DNA of 64,000 nucleotides from positions 1-64,000 of the forward strand of contig CAZBEO010000006.1 in assembly GCA_964490935.1 (NCBI GenBank), in the 5' to 3' direction. This document shows positions 56,601 through 63,811 of the stretch, piece after piece. Positions within the stretch are counted from its first letter, which is position 1, and each line of letters opens with the position of its first letter. Origin of the DNA: JAQVYB01 sp964490935. GTDB lineage: Bacteria > Verrucomicrobiota > Kiritimatiellia > RZYC01. The translations under genes were made by a program, and so were the position numbers. The notes beneath the pieces were generated by a model that searched no databases, was not told the DNA's origin, and saw nothing but the letters and a program-made list of their open reading frames with translations.

Positions 56601-59179
56601 GTGCCGTTCGTGGTGTAGTAGAAGAACACCTTATTGATGTTCCCAGGGTCGCCGGTTTTCGCCCACAGCGTAGTGCCATCGTTTTGCGGAGCCCCCGTAT
56701 CGTTGAGCCCGGCTGGATCGTGGTAGATAAAGAGAGCCGTTTCCGTGCCGCTCCAATCATTGCTACCGGAGGAGGCGGTACTGGTATAGACGCCCGAACC
56801 AACCGTGGTGCGATAGGTGGAAGCGCCTGCCGAACCGATTTTGTTATAGTCGGAGTCGGTGGATGCGAATTTTTCGCGTCGAATGCGCTTCACGAAGCCA
56901 GCGCTTTCATAACCCAAATAGAGGTCGTCCACCTTGGTGGGCGGATTGTCGCGCAGGGCGATGTCCCAGGCATATTCCACCGGTACGGTGCCGTTCAGGT
57001 CCACGCCGCCATCGAGTTTCATCAGGACGTTTCCGGCGGAGCCGTCCACGCGGGCCACGAAGCGGATGTTGGTACCCGAGGTAATGCGGGGCACCCACCA
57101 GGTGTAGGCGTAATCGGTGGCGTTGCTGTCGCTCACGCCATGCGGGTTGAACGCGGGGTCGCCATCGGGGCCGTCCCGGCGCACATAGGGCATCCAAGAG
57201 GCTTCGCGTTCATTTTCATAGACTGTGATTGGCTTGCCACCCGTTTGCGCCCATAGCGTGGAGGGGTCGGGATTCTTCCAGGAGAAGGCAAAATAACCGC
57301 CCTGAGGAACCGTGATGGAATTCAGCGCCGAGGCGTAGGTATAGAAGCCATAAGCATAGTCGGAATAATTGAACAGATAGGCATCGGCCTCTGTTCCGGC
57401 TTCATGTGGGAAGCTGACATTTCCCATGATGTCGCGGGATAGCCCAGCGTCGTAATTGTCATTCAGCATGAGCAACAGGGTCACATGAGCGGGGGCACTT
57501 TCGCCCGCCTGCCGCCAATCCAGCCGTTCATAGGCGAGATAGTCGCTGTCGGAATAGACCCCGCGCTGATAGCCGCGGGCAAACTGATTGTGAATGTAGA
57601 GCAGGTTGGGGATTTTATTATCACCCCACTGGCCGAGAAAGGCGGTGTTGGCCCAGCGCGGGAAGGCACCGCCGCTTTCGCCGAGGGTTTCCGCGTGGTA
57701 ATTCCCATCGGTATAAAGCAGGCCCAGCCCGGCACGTGTGAAATAAATGGCGTGCTGCAGCTCTTTGCAGGCGGCGTAATCATTGTCGTGGCTCTGCGCG
57801 TGCATGACGCCCAGATCGGCGGAGAATCCGCCCGCGCCCGGGTTGTCCAGTCCTTCTAGGCTGCCATATCCACTGCCGAGCACCCCGTTAAGTTTGGAAC
57901 GAAGATCGTTATCTACCAGGCGCATTCCGGTGGCAAAGTAGCCATCGTATCCCGGCGGCGAGCCGAGATGCTCGCCGAACATCATGGCGTCATCGCGGGG
58001 AATCTCGGTGTTGAAGACAGAATTCCGGTGATTATCCCAGTCGCTGATTCCGCGAGAGAGATTGTACTGGACTTGGGCCTGTCCGGTATAGCCGTCGCCA
58101 CTGGTATCGCTATTGTAGGCCCCGAAAAAGTAGTCCGGCACGTGCTTGACGGCATCGAGCCGCAGGCCGTCGGCCTTGGTCCGGTCCATCAGCCAGCGAA
58201 CGCATCGCATCAGGTAGCCGCCCACATCTTCGGCGGTCGGATTGCCCATGTTGTAGATGCTGTCGCCGTAGCCCGCTGCTGCCGTGCGCCACGGGGTGTA
58301 GGGGCGCGTCGGGTCCAGTCCGGTATCTTCAAAGGGTTCGCAAGCCTCGCCGGCAGTATGCTGTCCGTCGCCGTTGGTATCTTCCCAGTCAAACTTGCCG
58401 TTTCCCGCCGCTGCGGCGACGTAGACGGCGGAGCTGTTGGTGTAGCCCACGTCTTGGTAGGGCTCCTTGTTGGCGAAGGTGTGTTCGTTCCAGGAATAGG
58501 AGTCATAGCCCACTGGGATGGACAGGTCGGTATCGAGGTAATATTCGGGGTTGTTCGGATGGCGTACCCCGCTCCACTTCGGATGGGAGTCGCCTTCGCT
58601 AAATCCAAAGTTGGCGTTCGGGGTCTCGTGCGCGATGTCGATCAGATCGGAGAGCCCCAGGTTCATCACTTGCCAGGCCGACTGCCAGTCGCGGCAGTTA
58701 TCCCACTTGCGGTAAAAACCCTCTTCCGTTTTGCGCAGGTGGAAATCTTCGGGCACCATGCCGGGATAAACGTTGATCGAAGTACTTTCGTCGTAGCCGG
58801 GGATGTCAAACGCACGGTGATTCATGATGTTGTCGAAATAGATGCGTATGCCGAAGCGGTGCGCGATTTCGATCAGTCGTTGCAGTTCCGGTTCGGTGCC
58901 GTAGCGCGTGCGGGTCGTATTGCGCTGATCGCGCCCGCCGATATCGAGCGGGTCCCAGAGGTCGTATCCCACGGAGAGGCCGCCGCTGCCCTTCGTCGGC
59001 GGCGGGAGCCACAACGAGTTATACCCCGCTTCCGCCAACTCAGGAATTTTATCCGCGATCTCATTCCAGTCGGTGTTGAAATATTGCAGCATGGCCTCAC
59101 CGTGTGCTCCTTGCAGCAATCCAAAGAAAAGGGAGGCGGAAAGAATCCACCAGCCCGTGATTTTTTTCAGCGCGTTCAT
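50651..59179 (-). CDS. Giant secreted amylase: GH13 domain fused to a GH57-like domain through calcium-binding repeats
   Basis: 2842 residues with signal peptide (ALKKITGWWILSASLFFG). Residues about 28-660 are a GH13 alpha-amylase barrel: FDNIMNH (116-121), nucleophile D342 in GLRLDAVKH, acid/base E403 in FGEHLGS and the SHDND pair at 464-465. Modules of Ig or carbohydrate-binding type follow, then thrombospondin-type-3-like aspartate repeats (about 1430-1730; DTDGDGLPDGWE), a glucodextranase-C-like module (about 1740-2000) and a GH57-like domain (about 2010-2290) with MHGNQHVQPG and likely nucleophile E2153 in FWTPERV. A C-terminal region ends with another Asp-repeat stretch and a strand module. 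Predicted starch, glycogen or pullulan degradation outside the cell. GGAGG precedes the ATG. Confidence 0.87.
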   Translation of the reverse strand: MNALKKITGWWILSASLFFGLLQGAHGEAMLQYFNTDWNEIADKIPELAEAGYNSLWLPPPTKGSGGLSVGYDLWDPLDIGGRDQRNTTRTRYGTEPELQRLIEIAHRFGIRIYFDNIMNHRAFDIPGYDESTSINVYPGMVPEDFHLRKTEEGFYRKWDNCRDWQSAWQVMNLGLSDLIDIAHETPNANFGFSEGDSHPKWSGVRHPNNPEYYLDTDLSIPVGYDSYSWNEHTFANKEPYQDVGYTNSSAVYVAAAAGNGKFDWEDTNGDGQHTAGEACEPFEDTGLDPTRPYTPWRTAAAGYGDSIYNMGNPTAEDVGGYLMRCVRWLMDRTKADGLRLDAVKHVPDYFFGAYNSDTSGDGYTGQAQVQYNLSRGISDWDNHRNSVFNTEIPRDDAMMFGEHLGSPPGYDGYFATGMRLVDNDLRSKLNGVLGSGYGSLEGLDNPGAGGFSADLGVMHAQSHDNDYAACKELQHAIYFTRAGLGLLYTDGNYHAETLGESGGAFPRWANTAFLGQWGDNKIPNLLYIHNQFARGYQRGVYSDSDYLAYERLDWRQAGESAPAHVTLLLMLNDNYDAGLSRDIMGNVSFPHEAGTEADAYLFNYSDYAYGFYTYASALNSITVPQGGYFAFSWKNPDPSTLWAQTGGKPITVYENEREASWMPYVRRDGPDGDPAFNPHGVSDSNATDYAYTWWVPRITSGTNIRFVARVDGSAGNVLMKLDGGVDLNGTVPVEYAWDIALRDNPPTKVDDLYLGYESAGFVKRIRREKFASTDSDYNKIGSAGASTYRTTVGSGVYTSTASSGSNDWSGTETALFIYHDPAGLNDTGAPQNDGTTLWAKTGDPGNINKVFFYYTTNGTWPEGAGGEGKGDTRTVELTFNHSDSGDGKDWWNCSLPSFSAGSDLRYKLGCFFQQGVDTNDPQWNVVWPGGADAVALKTTRMGVWQITNFNGETVGHYPHNDFSTYQTGLTEGFHFIQARAFLNRTDGAAIYNTFQQTFYYDTETPGGVILWPAANGDAVDGQQYGAVVRGDASTRNMWYHIDDSDPENDDYITDVANGNGRGFEPFEDQNDNETYDLGEPFTDINGNGVYDALLPEAWQTAYAQSQYLPGADGYEKEWRFNYVNIPSGGSNAVIKARLCEWSSADRATWTTGMTDEDGHFNTLERQVQTWGPTVRLFVAWPEKDGDEVEAGYGMKAYFSKSLADGLSSNDLIDRLTVRIQSAVSGVTSGGVIQSKSGYSIVWDETSDYHALAYTLPNLYNGQTDWLHGIEVTFDREGLGDLVGTRLVKAQKAEEAPNLEIVEPKEYDSDGRRIDLILPDVPTPTAEDRSMRIRLRTVTNVTTSSITMDSWPSAYTGSVTLVSNWTETGVQFIDYAWSNMVPGYFHFTARVQTTNETSNSAGRNCYVILRQTVAASTNSLDDDDDGILDLDEVTSVPLTNAVSSPNSDLWKQSEIFTYYSYGKTSATGPDTDGDGLHDALELGWRFPTDSAQTDTNTDTNGDGYKNFLADLDPPFYNTVGNEYGEEPWSNYGRVPGADSISKGGDRTKKLAGTTTDPTNSDTDYDGLPDGIEDANRNGWVDGDGASIDPTFDPWLARSWPDGIMDPDEIWTETDPNNPDTDGDGINDGHGEDKNFNGTIDGDTNKDRIWQSGEVWTETDPLNFDTDGDGLPDGWEVWNNLDPLDSGTVSLRGGTPNLVNGPTADPDADEFTNAQEYANGTNPWVADTGIPPPPGSIVIGRGDPIGVINGVTNYVEFTDWTEDDLIALDNYNTEAQNSAVDIYRAWDGYDTSRDMTAFYIHDGGAVADGGDGQFYFRVDLHDLQANAEDGYLNLYVVVDMNSPSAGERNLPDDIDTGTDMRWEAVVAVYGYNDGRVYVDTDTAHNTTAIAQNLADFGVVARDQNTANGFKQAHFNAELDAVEFSISRQALLDASWNGLDYRQLNFQVYTTKDGTSNDPVGEGDIGGRSDIRDAIRNTWICSDHWRDQDWIMANGYLNQWVGHNAENDRGKCAKVALLMHGNQHVQPGSVMQNLINNGEGAGLHRSLNVHDIYQRKLNLHITPTLASALQWAKTDPDDPDAWRRTRYADGPEFNNWIKELAATGTVHLLASTFSDHILPFFTADFNNDNAELAAEFLGGLYGVEFTTNSVFWTPERVLDDGVLGKILSMGYRSTIIDQNSHMWYWLGRTVALGDDGYRINKINDVSCFVINNSVDQYKYTVYDGGIAMALRGLFNRRARSDTQDQVVTMFYMWEDSTDLEKAAAYDNVLRWFANRPWTRIVALDDILAGNEDTSGDDTGDAWQQIDRGTEARTKLGHDWINHATQMNYDNWYCGSAQEEGLQEKIFNIRSGVPVPQEYGMLYSGGIISNAWDAVESIVNPQVADLARSVIHASVFETAFHTEDQNNLDKFSTGEYIYPATGTNVLIDFAKIAQAQSRFAALYTFVDAWAADAPGLSGTQRQAVDVDLDGEVEYLLYNKQVCALFERSGGRMTAAWARHTNGAVYQVVGNPVNYAGTETEDEGTYNVTSNGVLGAYRTSCLKDWWANSSDYVNGLYTFATSGDNGWQLVSADGKITKTITLGDATNAFEVAYALSGDLAGQTIYIRNGLSPNLMNLLMKGQTYLTRSAISNGVLSLSNRDGVTDVMAGIGAGDGTHSASFNEDAVDDNPDGGVAFHTLNMRNLAQIEQVELFGTGSFTFSLYFSAGNQTEADSNQNGIPDWWELEYFHNLSSVSDTSDWDDDGFKDRNEYFAGTNPTNRYDLLEIDSMSSLASGNFLIQFPTKSGKSYFISYNNSSLVTSAWNRATTTISGTGAIYEWQDTGEHTVPAPSALNQRTYRVEVDTEE

Positions 59180-59482
59180 CGGTACCCTCCAACCCTTTTT
59201 ATATAAAACGTTTTACTTAAAATAATATAGGCTCTTTTCGGCCCCTTGTTTAGACTTTTCAGCCAGCGACATGTTTATTTTTAAGCCCTGATTTTAACCA
59301 TGGGTAAATGTATGCCTTTGCGTGCATCTCGTCAAGCGCACGGGCCTTCGACGTAGCCGCCCGCCCGCCGAGCGGACGAAGGAGGGGTGGGCGGAGGGAT
59401 CGGACAACACACTCGACGTGGCTTTCAGCGGGCGCCACGCGACCCGTAAGCCTACGGACATTGCGACGGATATATTCTGCAT
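59180..59482. other. Promoter region of the amylase gene and a GC-rich repeat fragment
   Basis: This 303-base gap separates two leftward genes. Bases 59191-59330 are A+T-rich and should hold the amylase promoter with the operator-like palindrome at 59204-59215. Bases 59340-59460 carry a degenerate relative of the GC-rich palindromes seen elsewhere (CGCCGAGCGGACG near 59367-59379) and a hairpin-like ACGTGGC/GCCACGC pair near 59416-59440. No gene is evident. Confidence 0.5.
59204..59215. promoter_or_regulatory. LacI/GalR-type operator-like palindrome TAAAACGTTTTA
   Basis: A perfect 12-base palindrome with a central CG, 25-36 bases upstream of the amylase ATG and just upstream of its ribosome site. 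LacI-family regulators of sugar genes bind such CG-centred operators. The position suggests repression of the GH13/GH57 gene. No LacI-type gene is in the window. Confidence 0.5.
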
Positions 59483-60421
59483 TCAATTCAGCGATGCAAA
59501 TAGAGCCCGTTCCACCTCATCCACTTCGATGGAGGCCATTTGCTCGTCCGCATGTCGGAGAATCGTGACGTGCGGTCCCCTCGGCCCCCAGAGTTCGGGT
59601 CGGGTGGGGCCGAACAAGGCCACCATTGGACGTTCGAGAGCGGAGGCTAGGTGGGTAATGCCGGAGTCGTTGCCCACATAGGCTTCACAAACAGACAATA
59701 CCGCCGCCGCTTCAACCAGCGTGCTTCCGGAAAGAATAGCCGCATCCGGCAATTCATCAAAAATCGTCCGAGCCATCGCGCGGTCGGCCTCGCCGAGGAT
59801 GAAGAAGGGATTCCAATGGCGACGACAGGCACGCTGATACAGATCGATGAAGCGCTCGCCCGGCCAGTTCTTTTTCGGGCTTCCGCTACCGGGGTGAATG
59901 GCGAGCACCGGAGCGTGCAGTTCGTTACGATTCAGCCATGTACGGCCCTTTTGCTGCTGCAGGGCATCATCAAGCCGTAAGTGCGACCGGGCCTCCGGAA
60001 CCGTAATGGCCAGCTCTTTAAGCGGTTGCAGCAGATGATCCATGGCATGGACCGTCTCAACCAGAGGGGAACCCTGAATAAATTTTCGGGCACCCAGTCG
60101 CTGCATGTTGGCGGCCAGAATCTGATCGGGGTCGTGCAGATAGGAGAGTACCACGTCGAACGACTGCACATAGCGGCATTCATCGCCAGAGAAGTCCGGG
60201 TTGGAAGAGAACAACTGGGACATAGCGGAATCTTCGAGGGACCGAAACTCATTCACCATTTTGGCCGCCGTAACCAACTCCCTCACATGCGGATAAGCAA
60301 AGAGCGAGATATGGGCTTTCGGCCAACGTGTTCTGAGGGCCTGCAAGGCCGGAAGCGTCATCATGAAATCGCCGATCGCACCTCCGCGCAAAACCAATAG
60401 ACGAGGCTCTTCGGTTATCAT
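59483..60421 (-). CDS. Glycosyltransferase family 9 (heptosyltransferase-like)
   Basis: 312 residues; GGAGAAGG precedes the ATG. GT9 motifs: LRGGAIGDFMMTLPALQALR at the N-terminus, LAIHPGSGSPKKNWPGERF in the middle and YVGNDSGITHLASALERPMVALFGPT, the nucleotide-sugar-binding C-terminal part. Such enzymes add heptose or other sugars to the lipopolysaccharide core at the cytosolic face of the inner membrane. No other LPS genes are adjacent, so the acceptor cannot be named. Confidence 0.9.
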   Translation of the reverse strand: MITEEPRLLVLRGGAIGDFMMTLPALQALRTRWPKAHISLFAYPHVRELVTAAKMVNEFRSLEDSAMSQLFSSNPDFSGDECRYVQSFDVVLSYLHDPDQILAANMQRLGARKFIQGSPLVETVHAMDHLLQPLKELAITVPEARSHLRLDDALQQQKGRTWLNRNELHAPVLAIHPGSGSPKKNWPGERFIDLYQRACRRHWNPFFILGEADRAMARTIFDELPDAAILSGSTLVEAAAVLSVCEAYVGNDSGITHLASALERPMVALFGPTRPELWGPRGPHVTILRHADEQMASIEVDEVERALFASLN

Positions 60422-60652
60422 CCACCTTCTCCATTAATAAAGGAAACATTCATGAGAACAGGTATGGATATACGTCGTTGGGCAGCACCTGTTAAGGGCT
60501 TTCAACGGAAATGCTGTTAAGAGAGTTAGGCCGAATGTTGTATTCTTGCTGGGGGCAGGCACAAGGGAGGAAATATAAAAAGAGGGGACCGGACCTTTTT
60601 TCAGGTTTTGGGGGTGTCTTTGGTTGTGAAAAAGCGAGGTCTACCGTCTATT

Positions 60653-63076
60653 TTACCAGACATACTCGTCTTCCCCACCCGCCGATTTGTTCTTTCTTCG
60701 GCCTTTCAAAAACAGTCGGTTTTGCATCGCATTGACGGTCCCGTAGACGCTACGCCGAGGGCGTCCCTGTTGCTGTTTTGAGAGCCGTTTCATCCAGCGA
60801 AGGCCTTCTTTGGGGAAAACCGCCGTGATTCTTCCATATTCGCTGCCCAGCTCCGTGATATAGGTCTCGGCATCGATCTGGCGGATGTCTTCTCGGAAGC
60901 GAAAACGCAAGCGAACCAACTGACCGTCCAACCGGATGTATCCCTCCTTGATTTCATTGACTTCATATACATCCAGCAGAGCATCATCGGCGTCCTCCTC
61001 GTCATCCATATCGGGAAAAAGCGGAATAGGTGTCGGGAGGGCGCGCGGTGCCGTCTGGGCACCCTTTCTGAGCGGCTCAGATTCCAGCGGCACTTCCGCC
61101 AGGCGCTCCTTGACCGCGTCCCATTCCTCTCTTTTGATGCGCGAGAAGACATCCGTATCTGCATATTGCTGTTCCACCACCTCGGCCAGTCGGTGAGCCT
61201 CTTGCCAACGTCCCTGCGCGATTTCCACTTGAATCCGCTCTAGGACTTCGAGTGCCCGAAGGGTTGAAACCATCCCGCTCCAATCATGCCACCAGCCGAC
61301 CAAATCCGCCTGCTCTGGGCCGTCCGGCAGGCGTTGCAGAGCCGCCTCCGCATCGCTGAACTGCATTCTCGAAAGAGTTCGGCACACCGTGATGCGGTCC
61401 GCCTCCTCGGGATTGGCCGCCCGTATCAATTGATCCACACTCTCATCCAGCACGCGATTCATCGGTACCGACACAATGGCCTCTTTGCCCCCCGCCGTGG
61501 AGCAGAGTACGGAGATCGTATCCTCCCCGACGTCGGCCAGCGTACCCGAAATTTTCGGCTCCGCACGCACGGGTTGTCCTTTCAGGGCATGCCGATTACG
61601 CACCAGACTCTGCTGCTGCTCTTGCAGCAGGCGGATACGTGCGGCGTCCTGTTCGGCACGCACACGCAGGGCCCCTTCGGAGGCCGGGATGACCGCATTC
61701 AAGGCTTCGAGTGCTGGCCCATACTGCCGCTTGCGCAAGAGGGGGATGAGACGTTGAAACACGCGCGAATATTCGAGCAGCGATTGGGCCTGCGATGGGT
61801 CGTTCAACTCTTTCACCACCGGCTTTTTCTGCACGCCGGCCACCGGTTTCACCTCCTCGGTGAATGGGGCCGGTGCCAAGGCTGGAATGATCTGAACTGG
61901 TTCGGGTGGAAGCGGAGGCGGTGCCAGGGACGGCGGAAAAAACATCTCATTCTGCTCGGTGCTTCCTTCTTCGGCAACGTCTGCTAGGCCGAACCAGTCC
62001 GGCAGCCATCCGGCATGGTGAAGCCAAAAAAGCGACACGGCGGCCAAGGCCAGAACAAAGCAGAGCATATATGCGGCAGACCGTATGCGTACGCCGAGAT
62101 CACCCCGATGCTGAATTGTATCGCAGGCCTGATGCATGGCCTGATCACTCGGGATGCTGATCACCCCGCTGTCCCGTTTGGCGCAACGGCTGACCGTGCT
62201 GCTTCCCGGCGGCGGCAAAGGATACGCCGGCGCGTGGCCCCGTTTGACCCGCCCTATATCCGCCAGTAGTTCCTGCCAGCTCCCATAACGCTGCCGGGCA
62301 CACTTCACCATCATTTTTTCAATCAGCCAGGCGCACGCCTCGGAAAGCTCCGGCGTGTGATCCTGCGGATCGGGGATGAAATCGGTTATCTGTTTGCGCA
62401 TGGTTTCGCGCGGATCAGTCTCCTGCTCGAATGGGATGCACCCGGTGACCAGATGATAGAGCAGCGCGCCGAGGGCATAAATATCCGTGTGAAAATTCAG
62501 GGTGCCGACACCGCGTGCCTGCTCGGGCGACATGTAGTTCGGCGTACCGACGACATGCTCCCGGAGCGATTCTGGGCGCTCGCCTCCGTCAGGCGGCGTG
62601 AGGGCCAGGAAATCGGCCAGCTTGATGGTGCCGTCGCCATCCACCATGATGTTGGCTGGCTTGATGTCGCCATGCACAATCCAGGATTTTTCCCAGGCGT
62701 AAGCGAGGGCGTCGGCCACGCTTTCCACCACCAGCAGGGCATCGGCTTCACTGAGTTGCCCACTGCGTTCAATCCATTCCCCCACCGTGTAGCCAGTCAC
62801 CCATTCCATGACGAAAAAATAGTCCTCGCCGGACTTGCCCGCCTCATAGACCTGAATAATGTTGTTGTGCTTCAGGGCGGCGGCGATACGTGCTTCGATG
62901 AGGAAGCGCTCCACGCTGTCGGACTCCTGTACCACATGGCGCGGAAGAATTTTGATGGCGACCATGCGGTCAAGTGAGATCTGTCGCGCTTTGTAGACGG
63001 CCCCCATGCCGCCTTCGCCGAGCTTTTCAATCAGCTCGAAGCCTTCTATGAACACGTTGTCCATTAAACCGCCCAT
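60653..63076 (-). CDS. Transmembrane Ser/Thr protein kinase of non-RD type
   Basis: 807 residues; an alternative ATG at 63064 would remove four residues and neither start has a clear ribosome site. Kinase domain about 9-280: Gly-loop GEGGMGAVYKA, Lys in VAIKIL (K42), catalytic loop HGDIKPANIM (135-144), metal loop LADFLAL (D155) and GTPNYMSPEQARG. The usual HRD is HGD and DFG is DFL. One helix spans about 334-354 (AAYMLCFVLALAAVSLFWLHH read in parts), followed by Pro-rich and helical extracytoplasmic sequence of about 450 residues with no recognised domain. It is probably a sensor kinase of the Hanks type. It follows lipB by 15 bases. Confidence 0.9.
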   Translation of the reverse strand: MGGLMDNVFIEGFELIEKLGEGGMGAVYKARQISLDRMVAIKILPRHVVQESDSVERFLIEARIAAALKHNNIIQVYEAGKSGEDYFFVMEWVTGYTVGEWIERSGQLSEADALLVVESVADALAYAWEKSWIVHGDIKPANIMVDGDGTIKLADFLALTPPDGGERPESLREHVVGTPNYMSPEQARGVGTLNFHTDIYALGALLYHLVTGCIPFEQETDPRETMRKQITDFIPDPQDHTPELSEACAWLIEKMMVKCARQRYGSWQELLADIGRVKRGHAPAYPLPPPGSSTVSRCAKRDSGVISIPSDQAMHQACDTIQHRGDLGVRIRSAAYMLCFVLALAAVSLFWLHHAGWLPDWFGLADVAEEGSTEQNEMFFPPSLAPPPLPPEPVQIIPALAPAPFTEEVKPVAGVQKKPVVKELNDPSQAQSLLEYSRVFQRLIPLLRKRQYGPALEALNAVIPASEGALRVRAEQDAARIRLLQEQQQSLVRNRHALKGQPVRAEPKISGTLADVGEDTISVLCSTAGGKEAIVSVPMNRVLDESVDQLIRAANPEEADRITVCRTLSRMQFSDAEAALQRLPDGPEQADLVGWWHDWSGMVSTLRALEVLERIQVEIAQGRWQEAHRLAEVVEQQYADTDVFSRIKREEWDAVKERLAEVPLESEPLRKGAQTAPRALPTPIPLFPDMDDEEDADDALLDVYEVNEIKEGYIRLDGQLVRLRFRFREDIRQIDAETYITELGSEYGRITAVFPKEGLRWMKRLSKQQQGRPRRSVYGTVNAMQNRLFLKGRRKNKSAGGEDEYVW

Positions 63077-63091
63077 GGTTGAGGTTGCCGG

Positions 63092-63811
63092 TTACCCACG
63101 CAACATGCGTTGCAAGGTGGCGCTCAAGGTAGCCGTTCCCGGTGCAGTTGACAAGTCCAGGGTTTGCACGGCCAGCGGGCGCCCGCACACCAAGGAGAAA
63201 AAGCGGGTCATCACCTCGCGTACGTCTCGCACCGACGGGCACTTCTCCGCGAGAAGCTGTTTCAGCGAGGTCACCGGTTCAGTCAGGCCGCAGGGCACAA
63301 TGGTATCAAATCCGCTCAGCGGAAGGTTCACGTTGAAACTCATGCCGTGACTGGTCACCCAGCGCTTCAGATGAAACCCGATCGCCGCCAGCTTCCCTGC
63401 ATCGGTCCAAGCCCCGCTTTTGCCCTTGCGGCGATAGGCCTCCACCCCGAATTCCGCCGCCGTGCGAATCGCGATTTCCTCGAGGTTGAACAGGTATCCG
63501 TGCGCATCCGATTCGTTCTCGCCTAGGCGAATGATCGGATACATGACCAGTTGGCCCGGCCCATGATAGGTGACATCCCCGCCGCGCGATGCCTGATGCA
63601 GCTCCATGCCGCGTGCGGCGTATTCCTCCGCATCGAGTTTAAGACAGGCATCCCGCCCGCGACGACCGAGCGTGACCACCGGGGTATGTTCCAGAAAGAG
63701 CACCGTATCGGGTATGGCATTACCGATGCGCGCTTCCAGGAGTTCATCCTGCACGCGACTCATCAATCCATAGGGTACAGGCGATTCAATCCAGACAGCA
63801 CGCGCATTCAT
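63092..63811 (-). CDS. lipB: Octanoyl-[acyl-carrier-protein]:protein transferase LipB
   Basis: 239 residues. It moves octanoate from ACP to lipoyl domains, the first step of lipoate synthesis. Motifs: TPVVTLGRRG, the family signature ASRGGDVTYHGPGQLVMYPI, the lysine in AGKLAAIGFHLKRWVTSHG (given as GKLAAIGFHLKRW) and the catalytic cysteine in DTIVPCGLTEPVTS. Its ATG overlaps the stop of the upstream gene as ATGA, so it is translationally coupled. No lipA is in the window. Confidence 0.96.
   Translation of the reverse strand: MNARAVWIESPVPYGLMSRVQDELLEARIGNAIPDTVLFLEHTPVVTLGRRGRDACLKLDAEEYAARGMELHQASRGGDVTYHGPGQLVMYPIIRLGENESDAHGYLFNLEEIAIRTAAEFGVEAYRRKGKSGAWTDAGKLAAIGFHLKRWVTSHGMSFNVNLPLSGFDTIVPCGLTEPVTSLKQLLAEKCPSVRDVREVMTRFFSLVCGRPLAVQTLDLSTAPGTATLSATLQRMLRG

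Noticed and set aside
53054..57256. Two plus-strand open frames of 623 and 626 codons
   Set aside because: Both are antisense to the giant amylase. They are repetitive Val/Gly/Ile-rich translations that arise from reverse complements of Asp/Asn/Thr codons.
60422..60652. Gene or RNA in the gap between the GT9 gene and the kinase
   Set aside because: No open frame with a ribosome site and no recognisable RNA fold; only a G-rich stretch near 60540-60620 without a convincing terminator stem.
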